This document shows positions 15,533 through 23,526 of a stretch of DNA of 64,000 bases, piece after piece. Source of the DNA: Kribbella sp. VKM Ac-2568 (GTDB taxonomy: Bacteria; Actinomycetota; Actinomycetes; Propionibacteriales; Kribbellaceae); NCBI RefSeq assembly GCF_004345365.1, contig NZ_SLVF01000006.1, forward strand, positions 1-64,000, given 5' to 3'. The position numbers and the translations under genes were made by a program. Each line of letters begins with the position of its first letter. Position 1 is the first letter of the stretch. The notes beneath the pieces were generated by a model, which saw nothing but the letters and a program-made list of their open reading frames with translations, was not told where the DNA came from and ran no database searches.

Positions 15533-16726
15533 TTACGCGGTGCGGGTGCGGAGGAACTTGCCGAAGTGGGGGACTGTGAAGGCGACTGTGCCTCGTTCGG
15601 CGGAGAAGACGAGGCCTTTCTTGATGAGGCCGTCTCGGGCTGGGGAGAGGGACTGGGGTTTGCGGTTGAGGGTGCTGGCGACCTCGGCGGTGGGGACGGA
15701 GCCGTCGTCGGCGCCGATGCCTAGTTCAGCCATGGCTCGCATGTATTCGCGTTCGGCCGGGGTGGCTCGTTCGTAGCGGGAGCCGAAGAAGCCGACGGTG
15801 AGTTCGGCCGAGGCTTCGGGTCCGGCGACGGCGACGTCCTTGATGGTGATGGGACTGGCGGGCGCGTGGTCCCACGTCGCGTGGGCGAAGGCCTGGACGA
15901 AGTACGGGTAGCCGTCGGTCTGGGCGTAGAGCTCGTCGAGGGCTTCCTCGTCGTACCGGACGTCCTCAGTCTCGGCGGGCACCATGAGAGCTCGGTCACA
16001 CGCTTCGCGGGCCAGGCGGTCCACCCGGATGTAGCGGAACAGGCGCTCGGAGTACGACTTGCTGGCGGACAGTACTGCGGGGAGGTGCGGCAGGCCGGCG
16101 CCGACGACGACCAGGGGTGCGCTCTGCTGCGAGATCTCGTGGCAGGCGGCGCAGAGGGCGGAGAGGTCGTCCGCGCTGATGTCCTGCATCTCGTCGATGA
16201 ACAGGCCCACGCCCACCGAGAGGTCGCCGGCCAGGTCCGCGGCGTCCGCGAAGAGTTCGATCAGGTCCATCTCGAGGTCGCCAGAGTCGGCGCGGCCCTT
16301 CGCGGCAACCACGTCGACGGGTGGGTGCCAGCGGATGCCCTTGCGGTCGTTCTGCGCGGTCCGGAGCGCGAAGGCCTTCAGTACTGCGCTGAACTGGTCG
16401 ACGCGTTCGTCGTCGCGGTGCCGGTGGCCGAGTTCGCGCATCGCGGTGTGCAGCGCCTGGGCAATCGGGAGCCGGATGCTCTGGTCGGGCCGGGCCTCGA
16501 TCTTGCCGGTGCCCCAGGCGCGCTTGATCGCCTGACTCCGGAGAGTGTTCAGCAGGACGGTCTTGCCGACGCCGCGGAGTCCCGACAGCACCAGACTCCG
16601 CTCCGGCCTGCCTGCCGCGACGCGTTCGAGGACCACCTCGAACTGCCGCACCTCGGTGTCGCGACCGGCCAGCTCAGGCGGGCGCTGACCGGCGCCGGGC
16701 GCATAGGGATTCCGGATCGGATCCAT
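15533..16726 (-). CDS. AAA-family ATPase (Orc1/AAA_16-like) with C-terminal winged-helix region
   Basis: The 397-residue protein has Walker A GLRGVGKT (49-56), Walker B LFIDEMQD near residue 178 and a sensor-like region (VVVGAGLPHLP) near 210. The C-terminal 70 residues (VASTLNRKPQSLSPARDGLIKKGLVFS) look like a winged helix. It belongs to STAND/Orc-type ATPases common in actinomycetes, with unknown role. The ATG at 16726 (MDPIRNPYAPGAG) is preferred over one 9 nt upstream because relatives start there. Its upstream region holds an unusual cluster of CTAG sites. Confidence 0.8.
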   Translation of the reverse strand: MDPIRNPYAPGAGQRPPELAGRDTEVRQFEVVLERVAAGRPERSLVLSGLRGVGKTVLLNTLRSQAIKRAWGTGKIEARPDQSIRLPIAQALHTAMRELGHRHRDDERVDQFSAVLKAFALRTAQNDRKGIRWHPPVDVVAAKGRADSGDLEMDLIELFADAADLAGDLSVGVGLFIDEMQDISADDLSALCAACHEISQQSAPLVVVGAGLPHLPAVLSASKSYSERLFRYIRVDRLAREACDRALMVPAETEDVRYDEEALDELYAQTDGYPYFVQAFAHATWDHAPASPITIKDVAVAGPEASAELTVGFFGSRYERATPAEREYMRAMAELGIGADDGSVPTAEVASTLNRKPQSLSPARDGLIKKGLVFSAERGTVAFTVPHFGKFLRTRTA

Positions 16727-16744
16727 GCATTTCACTCTATGAGC

Positions 16745-16864
16745 GTGTCTAGCGTTTTCCTTAGATTTCGCTAGCCAACCCGATCGCGTGTCGCTGCCCT
16801 ATCAACCTCTTCCCCTCTCTACCCTTTTCCCTAGAAAGCACTAGACACCGTTATCACCCTCTAG
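16745..16864. promoter_or_regulatory. Cluster of CTAG-containing sites, candidate operator
   Basis: CTAG occurs at 16749, 16771, 16831, 16841 and 16861, with TTAG at 16761. CTAG is rare in high-GC actinomycete DNA. Several copies are about 10 nt apart, that is, on one face of the helix. GTGTCTAGCG (16745 on) and its near match on the other strand (16848 down, GTGTCTAGTG) form an inverted pair about 100 nt across. This arrangement suggests cooperative binding of a regulator in front of the AAA ATPase gene. Confidence 0.45.
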
Positions 16865-17195
16865 CGGCGACCACGCCATACCGATGCCAGTGCTTCGCCC
16901 ACTCATCGCACGTCCATCCAGCTCGACCTCCTCGAAGGACTCGACGTGCCATCCCAGGAGCAACTCCCGTACTTCGTCCTCCCGGTGAGCCGTGATCTCC
17001 GGCAAGGCCGACCAGTCGTCCCGAGGCCCGAGGAAATGCCCGGCGAACCGTCCACCGGGAGCCACCGCGGCGACGACCCTCGCCCACGTCTCGGCGTACC
17101 GGGCGGGTGGGACGAAGAAGAGACTGAAGCCTGCGTAGACGAGGTCAACGACCGGTAGCGTCGCGGTCCCCGTTCCAGTTGTCGAACTGGGTCAT
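16854..17195 (-). pseudogene. Decayed SAM-dependent methyltransferase, internally deleted and frameshifted
   Basis: On the minus strand one frame reads VDLVYAGFSLFFVPPARYAE, then WARVVAAVAPGGRFAGHFLG and WHVESFEEVELDGR, a clear methyltransferase C-terminal half. After DGR the family-like ending DEWAKHWHRYGVVAARG continues in a different frame to a TGA at 16854, so a frameshift lies near 16905-16915. The N-terminal SAM-binding half is missing. A start (MTQFDNWNGDRDA, ATG at 17195) lies in yet another frame directly before the C-terminal half, which suggests an internal deletion. The remnant cannot make a working enzyme. Confidence 0.65.
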
Positions 17196-17246
17196 GCCCG
17201 GGAGTGTGGCAGGCGCTTGGGCCGTTGAGACCACTAAAGTCTGCGC

Positions 17247-18278
17247 ATGGGTGGGGTCGAGTTGCGGGAGTGGACGGTGCAGGCCGCGGGGCAGTATGAG
17301 CGGACGCATCAGCAGTACGTCGGGGGTGCTCGGAAGCTGGAAGCTCTGATCAACGAGTTGATCGGCGAGGAAGAAGGCATCAACTACCTGAGTGCGACGG
17401 CGCGGGCGAAGGAGCCCGAGTCGTTCCTGGCGAAGGCGTCGAAACCGCACCCGGACGATCCCAGCAGGCCGAAGTACGACGATCCGCTGAACCAGATCAC
17501 CGACCTCGTCGCCGCCCGGGTGATCACGTTCCTGGTGGAAGCGGTGGACCGGGTCTGCGAGGTGATCGAGTCGGAGTTCGAGATCGTCGAGCACACCGAC
17601 ATGGGCGCGCACACCCGGGCGCAGGGCGCGTTCGGCTATGCGAGCAAGCACTACCTCGTCAGGCTGAACGCGCACCGCCGCGAGCTCCCGGAGTACGCGG
17701 TGCTCAAGAACCTCACGATGGAGATCCAGGTCCGTACCGCGGTCCAGCACGCGTGGGCCGAGTTCGAGCACGACATCCGGTACAAGCTGGACATCCCGCC
17801 GGACCGCAAGCCCGAGTTCGACCGGCGGTTCCTGCTCGCGGCGGCGCTGATGGAGCTCGCCGACAACGAGTTCGCCGAGATCGACAAGCTGTACCGCGAA
17901 CTGGCCGCCGCCGAACCCGACGCCGCGCCGATGGACCTGACCACGGCGACCCTGACCAGCTATCTGACCAGGCGGTACCCCGACGCGCCGCACGCGAAGA
18001 CGAACCACTACACCTGGATCCTCGGCATCCTCGCGCAACTCGGCGTCACCACCGAGAAGCAGTTGACCGAGTTGCTGCGGGGTATCGACAGCGCGGCCGT
18101 GCAGGCGGCGATGACGCATCGCTTCCCGGCCGGGACCGTCCGGCGGCTCGACGACGACCTGCTCGCGGCGCGCGGTTCGGCGTACGTGGAGCTCTTCCCG
18201 GAGGAGGAACGCCGGCAGAAGATCCTCCGCGGCCGCCTGAAGGCCCTCGCCCGCGCCGGTCTCGTCGATCTCCCCTGA
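17247..18278 (+). CDS. RelA/SpoT-type (p)ppGpp synthetase domain protein, stand-alone
   Basis: The 343-residue protein has the alarmone-synthetase core: PLNQITDLVAARVITFLVE near 85-103, GAFGYASKHYLVRLN near 128-142, and MEIQVRTAVQHAWAEFEHDIRYK near 160-182. It lacks an HD hydrolase domain, TGS and ACT domains, so it resembles a long small-alarmone-synthetase with a C-terminal extension of about 150 residues of unknown role. It should transfer pyrophosphate from ATP to GTP or GDP. TAAAGT lies 6 nt before the ATG, so the mRNA is probably leaderless. It is divergent from the methyltransferase remnant. Confidence 0.82.
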   Translation: MGGVELREWTVQAAGQYERTHQQYVGGARKLEALINELIGEEEGINYLSATARAKEPESFLAKASKPHPDDPSRPKYDDPLNQITDLVAARVITFLVEAVDRVCEVIESEFEIVEHTDMGAHTRAQGAFGYASKHYLVRLNAHRRELPEYAVLKNLTMEIQVRTAVQHAWAEFEHDIRYKLDIPPDRKPEFDRRFLLAAALMELADNEFAEIDKLYRELAAAEPDAAPMDLTTATLTSYLTRRYPDAPHAKTNHYTWILGILAQLGVTTEKQLTELLRGIDSAAVQAAMTHRFPAGTVRRLDDDLLAARGSAYVELFPEEERRQKILRGRLKALARAGLVDLP

Positions 18279-18294
18279 TCCCTGACTACAACGC

Positions 18295-19731
18295 TCAGGC
18301 GGAGACAGTCGCCCTGTCCGCCTCGAGGTCGGCCGCAACAGCCTCAGCCGTACTCCGCGCCCAGCGCCCGGTGGTGATCAACCCAAGGGCAAGGACGAGC
18401 ACTCCGCAACCGGCGATGATGAACCACCCGAGCCGAGCGGCCGAGACGAACCCGGTCTCGAGCGGCCCGACCAGCCTGGCGGTCAGCACGGTCCCCACGA
18501 TCGCAACGCCCAGCGAAGCGCCGACCTGACGGCTGGTCGAGGCGATCGCGGCCGCGACGCCCGCCTGGGAGCGCGGCATGCCCGACACCGCCGCGTTCGT
18601 GATCGGCGCGTTCAGCATGCCGAAGCCCAGACCGAAGATCAGGTAACCGCCGAGCAGCACCGGGGTCGCAGTACTGTCCGTCAACCGCGACAGCACCAGA
18701 CCGCTCACGGCGAGCATCGTGCCTGCGACCACCAGCGGAACGCGCGGTCCGCGATTGCCGACGATCCAGCCGGACAACGGTGCGAAGACCACTGTCATCG
18801 CCGCCATCGGCAAGGTCAGCAGCCCGGCGTGCAGCGCCGAGAATCCCCGAACCTCTTGCAGATAAAGGGAATTCAGGAACAGGAAGCCCGACAGCGCGGC
18901 GAACCCGCAGACCGCGATCAGCGTCGCCCCGGAGAACGGCGCGCTCCGGAAGAACCGCGGCTCGAGCAACGGCTGCTCCCGTCGCCGCTCGTACAGCACC
19001 AGGAAGACCAGCGACAGCACGACCACCACGAAGCAACCGACGATCAGCGGTGAACCCCACCCGGCGGACCGGCCCTCGATGATCCCGTACGTCAGCCCGA
19101 CAAGGAACAGCATCACCAGCAGCTGCCCGACCGGGTCGATCCGGCGCGCGACGGCGGCCCGGGACTCCGGCACGAACAGCGCGGTGAGCAGGAAGGCGAT
19201 CAGCACCACCGGCACGTTGATCCAGAAGATGTACCGCCAGCCGGCCGAATCGACCAGGGCGCCGCCGACGACCGGGCCGACCGACATGCTGAGGCCGACC
19301 ACGCCACCCCAGACACCGATCGCCTGGGCGCGTTCGCGCGGGTCGGTGAAGGTGTTGGTGATGATCGACATCGCGACCGGGTTGAGCATCGAGCCGCCGA
19401 CCGCCTGCAGCATCCGGAACACGATCAGCAGGTCGACGGTCGGCGCGACACCGCAGAGCAGTGAGCCGATCCCGAAGAGCACCAGCCCGGCCTGGAAGGT
19501 CCGGCGGCGGCCGATCCGGTCGGCGGTGGAGCCGGACAGCATCAGCAGGCTGGCGATCACCAGGGTGTAGGCGTCGATCGTCCACTGCAGCTTGGAGACC
19601 GAGGCGTCGAGGTCACTGCGGATGGCCGGCAGGGCCAGGTTCACGATGGTCGAGTCGAGCCCGACGATGAACAGGCTCAGGCAGCAGATGCCGAGCACCA
19701 GCAACCGCCGCCGCCGGCTCAACTCCCGCAC
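18295..19731 (-). CDS. MFS multidrug exporter, DHA2 (EmrB/QacA) family, 14 membrane segments
   Basis: The 478-residue protein has the drug:H+ antiporter-2 features: motif C-like VGPVVGGALVD near residue 145, motif A SGSTADRIGRRR near 68, and LDSTIVNLALPAI in the first helix, a hallmark of this family. About 14 hydrophobic segments are visible. GGAGG lies 8-9 nt before a GTG at 19731 (VRELSRRRR), which I take as the start; a GTG at 19797 would add 22 residues. It probably exports a toxic or antibiotic-like compound. No regulator is adjacent. Confidence 0.87.
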   Translation of the reverse strand: MRELSRRRRLLVLGICCLSLFIVGLDSTIVNLALPAIRSDLDASVSKLQWTIDAYTLVIASLLMLSGSTADRIGRRRTFQAGLVLFGIGSLLCGVAPTVDLLIVFRMLQAVGGSMLNPVAMSIITNTFTDPRERAQAIGVWGGVVGLSMSVGPVVGGALVDSAGWRYIFWINVPVVLIAFLLTALFVPESRAAVARRIDPVGQLLVMLFLVGLTYGIIEGRSAGWGSPLIVGCFVVVVLSLVFLVLYERRREQPLLEPRFFRSAPFSGATLIAVCGFAALSGFLFLNSLYLQEVRGFSALHAGLLTLPMAAMTVVFAPLSGWIVGNRGPRVPLVVAGTMLAVSGLVLSRLTDSTATPVLLGGYLIFGLGFGMLNAPITNAAVSGMPRSQAGVAAAIASTSRQVGASLGVAIVGTVLTARLVGPLETGFVSAARLGWFIIAGCGVLVLALGLITTGRWARSTAEAVAADLEADRATVSA

Positions 19732-19898
19732 TCCATCAGCCTCCGAATCACCTGTCGACAACCCGTTGAAGACTGTACTACCGCCTGCCCAGGCCACCGC
19801 TCGAAACTCGGTTGAGGGCCCCCACCAGGGAGCCTAGGCTTGATCCATTCGCCTGGTCAGGTGTTCAAAACCCTTCCTATGTCTTCTTTTGGGACGTC

Positions 19899-21662
19899 AT
19901 GTCGCTGCGCCTCATTCCGTTCGCCGACCCGGGTGTACCCGATACCCGGTCCGGCCTCCGACTCATTCTCTGGCTGGAGCACCAGCAACTGCGCGGGCAG
20001 GCCGTGGCCGTCGGCTGGGGCCTGCTGTACTTCGGCGGCATCGCCGCCGCCCCGGTCGCGGTCGGCCTCGCCGTCCAGGCCGTGATCGACAAGTCCTGGC
20101 CGAAGCTCCTGCTGGCCGGCCTCCTGCTGCTCGTGATGGGCGCGGCGAAGGCCGGCTCCGACGCGTTCTTCCACCGCGCCGTGGTGACCAACTGGATCAG
20201 TACCGCGTCCCGGATCCAGCAGCTCATCTCCCGCAAGGCCGCCGAGCTCGGCTCGATGCTGACCCGCCGGATCGCCGCGGGCGAGGTCGTCGCCGTGAGC
20301 AGCGGCGACGTGGAGAAGATCGGCTGGTTCGTCGAGGTGCTCGGCCGGTTCACAGCCGCCCTGCTGACCTGCTTCGCGGTCGTCGTCGGGCTGCTCTTCT
20401 ACGAGCCGCTGCTCGGCCTCGTGGTGCTGATCGCGGTGCCGGTCCTGGCCTTCTCGATCGTGCCGCTGATGGGTCCGGCCGAGCGCCGGGCCGACGTCCA
20501 GCGCGCCAAGGGCGGCCGGGCCACCGAGCTCGCCGCGGACACCGTCGCCGGTCTGCGGGTACTGCGGGGCATCGGCGGCGAGCAGCTCTTCCTGGAGCGA
20601 TACCGCTCGGCCTCGCAGGAGTTCCGGGCCAGCGCGGTCCGCAGCGCGAAGATGTGGTCGCTGATCGCGGCGATCCAGGTGCTGCTGTTCGGGTTGTTCC
20701 TGGCGCTGATCGTCTGGCTGGGGGTCGGCCTCGTCACCCAGGGCCGGATCAGCGTCGGCGAGCTCGTCACGACGTACGGGTTCATCACCTTCATGCTGGT
20801 GCCGCTGCACACGTTCGAGGAGACGGCGAGCGCGTTCATCTTCTCGAAGGTGTCCGCCCGTCGCGCTGCCCGCGTGCTGGCGCTGCAGCGGATGGACGAC
20901 ACGAAGGGGACCTCGGAGGCGCAGGTGCCTACCGGCGACCTGGTCGACCCGCTCTCCGGCCTGGAGGTGCCGGCCGGCTCCTTCACGGCAGTGGTCTGCG
21001 GCAACCCCGACGCGGGTGGTCTGCTGGCGAACCGCCTGGGCGGACACAGCCCCGAGGCGGAGGTTGAGGATCCGTCTGTGCTGCTGGGCGGTGTCGCGTT
21101 GGACGACCTGCCACTGGACTCGGCCCGCACCGCCGTGCTCGTCCAGGACAAGGACCCGGTGCTCCTGTCGGGCACCGTTCGCGAGCTGTTCGACGTACCT
21201 GCGAGTGGAGCCGTCCCGGTCGAGGCAGCGCTCGAGGCTGCCCAGTGCGCAGACATCCTGGACGTACTGCGCCAGACCCTGCCCGCGGGTGTCACCGATG
21301 CCACACAGGCGCTCCTGACCGAGCGTGGCCGCTCCCTGTCCGGCGGACAGCGCCAACGGGTGGCTCTTGCCCGTTCGCTGTACGTCGACCCGGCGGTGCT
21401 GGTGCTCGACGAGCCGACCAGCGCGGTGGACGCCCACACCGAGGCGCGGATCGCCGACAGCCTGCGGCTCCTGCGGTCCGGGCGAACCACCGTGGTGTTC
21501 ACGTCCAGCCCGCTGATGCTGGACCGCGCCGAGCAGGTCGTGTTCGTGCCGGACGGCCGGGTGGATGCCGTCGGCACCCATCACGACCTGCTGCACACCA
21601 ACCCCCGCTACCGCGCGGTGGTCACCCGTGAAGACGAAGCAACCCTCGAGGAGTCGGCGTGA
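19899..21662 (+). CDS. ABC exporter half (membrane domain plus NBD) with degenerate Walker A
   Basis: The 587-residue protein has about six membrane segments (residues 35-310) and a C-terminal nucleotide-binding domain. Signature LSGGQRQRVALARSL (near 480) and Walker B VLVLDEPTSAVD (near 500) are intact. The Walker A region reads VVCGNPDAGGLLANRL (near 365), with no P-loop Lys, and the H-loop position reads FTSSPLML, with no His. The partner gene overlaps by 4 nt (GTGA). The pair should form a heterodimer with only one working ATP site. The ATG at 19899 begins the family-like MSLRLIPF. Confidence 0.85.
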   Translation: MSLRLIPFADPGVPDTRSGLRLILWLEHQQLRGQAVAVGWGLLYFGGIAAAPVAVGLAVQAVIDKSWPKLLLAGLLLLVMGAAKAGSDAFFHRAVVTNWISTASRIQQLISRKAAELGSMLTRRIAAGEVVAVSSGDVEKIGWFVEVLGRFTAALLTCFAVVVGLLFYEPLLGLVVLIAVPVLAFSIVPLMGPAERRADVQRAKGGRATELAADTVAGLRVLRGIGGEQLFLERYRSASQEFRASAVRSAKMWSLIAAIQVLLFGLFLALIVWLGVGLVTQGRISVGELVTTYGFITFMLVPLHTFEETASAFIFSKVSARRAARVLALQRMDDTKGTSEAQVPTGDLVDPLSGLEVPAGSFTAVVCGNPDAGGLLANRLGGHSPEAEVEDPSVLLGGVALDDLPLDSARTAVLVQDKDPVLLSGTVRELFDVPASGAVPVEAALEAAQCADILDVLRQTLPAGVTDATQALLTERGRSLSGGQRQRVALARSLYVDPAVLVLDEPTSAVDAHTEARIADSLRLLRSGRTTVVFTSSPLMLDRAEQVVFVPDGRVDAVGTHHDLLHTNPRYRAVVTREDEATLEESA

Positions 21663-23437
21663 AGCGCCCGGAGTATGACCCGGCAGCCCCGCAGGAGGCG
21701 GCCCGCCTGCCGGTAGCCGGGACCGCCACTGTGCGGGCATACCTGAAGACGCTGTTCAAGCGGCACCGTCGCGCCTTCGGCTGGCTGACTCTGGTCAACG
21801 CGGTAGCGGCTCTGAGCGGCATGGTCGGGCCCTGGCTGCTCGGCAACGTGGTGGAGAAGCTGTCGCTCGGGGAGACGGACGTCGACCTTCCCTATGTCGT
21901 GCTCGGCTTCCTCTGCGCCCTCGCGGTGCAGACGGTGTTCGTCCGGCTCACCCGCCTTCGCGGCGCGGTGATGGGCGAGGAGATGCTGGCCGACCTGCGG
22001 GAGGACTTCCTGGTCCGCGCCGTCGCGCTGCCGCCGGGTGTGCTGGAGCGCGCCGGTACAGGTGACCTGCTGTCCCGGATCACCACCGACGTGGACCGGC
22101 TCTCGCACGCCATGCGGGACGCCGTACCGCAGTTGACCATCGCGGTGATCTGGGCCGCGCTGCTGATCGGCGCGCTGATCGTCACGGCGCCGGAGTTGGC
22201 CGTCGCGATCGTGATCGCCGCGCCGATCCTCATCATCGGTGGCCGCTGGTACTTCCGCCGCGCGCCCTCGGCGTACCGGTCCGAGGCCGCGGGCTACGCG
22301 GCGGTGGCCTCGGCGCTGGCCGAGACCGTCGACGCCGGCCGGACCGTCGAGGCGCACCGGCTCGGCAACCGCCGGATCAAGCTCGGTGACACCCGGATCG
22401 GCCAGTGGGTCGCCTGGGAGCGGTACACGCTCTACCTGCGGATGGTGTTGTTCCCGGTCATCAACATGACCCACACGGTCTCGCTGGCCGCAGTGCTGGT
22501 GATCGGCGGCGGTCTCGCGATCGAGGGCTGGATCACCGTGGGCGCACTCACCACCGGCGCCCTCTACATCCAGATGCTGGTCGAGCCGGTCAACATGATG
22601 ATCCGCTGGTACGACGAACTGCAGGTGGCCCAGGTCTCCCTGGCCCGGCTGGTCGGCGTGCGGGAGATCGAGGCCGAGGCGGCGGGCAAGCAGGACGAGC
22701 CGGAGGGGCGGACGGTGCTCGCGGACGAGGTGCGCTTCGGGTACCTCGAAGGCCGCGACGTGCTGCACGGCGTCACCCTGACGGTGGAGCCGGGAGCCCG
22801 GGTCGCGCTCGTAGGCCCTTCTGGAGCAGGGAAATCGACGTTGGGCCGGCTGCTGGCAGGCATCTACTCGCCGAGGCTGGGTGACATCACTCTGGGCGGT
22901 GCCGCCCTGGACAAGATGTCGGCCGAGCAGGTGCGCAGCCACGTGGCGCTGGTGAACCAGGAGCACCACGTGTTCGTCGGCAGCGTCCGCGACAACCTGC
23001 GGCTGGCTCGGCCGGCGGCGGCGGATGCGGAGCTGTGGACGGCTCTCCGTGCGGTCGACGCGCACGCCTGGGTGGCCGGGTTCGAGCACGGCCTCGACAC
23101 CGAGGTCGGCTCGGGCGGGGTCTCGCTGACCCCGGCGCAGGCTCAGCAAGTCGCCCTGGCCCGGCTGGTCCTGGCCGACCCGCACACGCTGGTCCTCGAC
23201 GAGGCGACCTCGCTGATGGACCCGCGAGCGGCTCGTCACCTGGAGAGGTCCCTGGCCGGCGTACTTGAGGGCAGAACTGTCGTGGCGATCGCTCACCGGC
23301 TGCACACCGCGCACGACGCTGACGTGATCGCCGTGGTCGAGGACGGCCGCATCGTCGAGCTCGGCGGCCACGACGAACTGGTGGGTGCCGAGGGCCCCTA
23401 CTCGGCGCTGTGGCACTCCTGGCACGGCGAGCGCTAG
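21659..23437 (+). CDS. ABC exporter half (membrane domain plus NBD) with degenerate signature
   Basis: The 592-residue protein mirrors its upstream partner: about six membrane segments and a C-terminal NBD. Here Walker A GPSGAGKST (near 387), Walker B TLVLDEATSLMD (near 511) and H-loop IAHRL (near 545) are intact. The signature reads LTPAQAQQVALARL (near 489) instead of LSGGQ. In a heterodimer its Walker A meets the partner's intact signature and makes one active site; the other site has lost both motifs. Exported substrate unknown. The start is GTG, overlapping the previous stop. Confidence 0.87.
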   Translation: MKRPEYDPAAPQEAARLPVAGTATVRAYLKTLFKRHRRAFGWLTLVNAVAALSGMVGPWLLGNVVEKLSLGETDVDLPYVVLGFLCALAVQTVFVRLTRLRGAVMGEEMLADLREDFLVRAVALPPGVLERAGTGDLLSRITTDVDRLSHAMRDAVPQLTIAVIWAALLIGALIVTAPELAVAIVIAAPILIIGGRWYFRRAPSAYRSEAAGYAAVASALAETVDAGRTVEAHRLGNRRIKLGDTRIGQWVAWERYTLYLRMVLFPVINMTHTVSLAAVLVIGGGLAIEGWITVGALTTGALYIQMLVEPVNMMIRWYDELQVAQVSLARLVGVREIEAEAAGKQDEPEGRTVLADEVRFGYLEGRDVLHGVTLTVEPGARVALVGPSGAGKSTLGRLLAGIYSPRLGDITLGGAALDKMSAEQVRSHVALVNQEHHVFVGSVRDNLRLARPAAADAELWTALRAVDAHAWVAGFEHGLDTEVGSGGVSLTPAQAQQVALARLVLADPHTLVLDEATSLMDPRAARHLERSLAGVLEGRTVVAIAHRLHTAHDADVIAVVEDGRIVELGGHDELVGAEGPYSALWHSWHGER

Positions 23438-23464
23438 AGACAGCCAGAGGAACAGTAGGAGAAG

Positions 23465-23496
23465 AAGGGAGGGGCAGCCTTGGCCGCCCCTCCCTT
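23465..23496 (+). terminator. Intrinsic terminator after the ABC exporter
   Basis: AAGGGAGGGGC (23465-23475) pairs perfectly with GCCCCTCCCTT (23486-23496) around a 10-nt loop, followed by GCTTTGT. It separates the ABC exporter from the S9 peptidase, which must have its own promoter or rely on read-through. Confidence 0.8.
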
Positions 23497-23526
23497 GCTT
23501 TGTGCCTGCATGTGAGACTGATCGCC

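Noticed and set aside
83..16847. TGTCTAG heptamer in four intergenic sites (about 83, 6341, 16746 and 16841) as a shared regulon box
   Set aside because: A rough count at 30% AT gives about three matches expected in 64 kb, so four is not notable on its own. Only the dense cluster before the AAA ATPase was kept.
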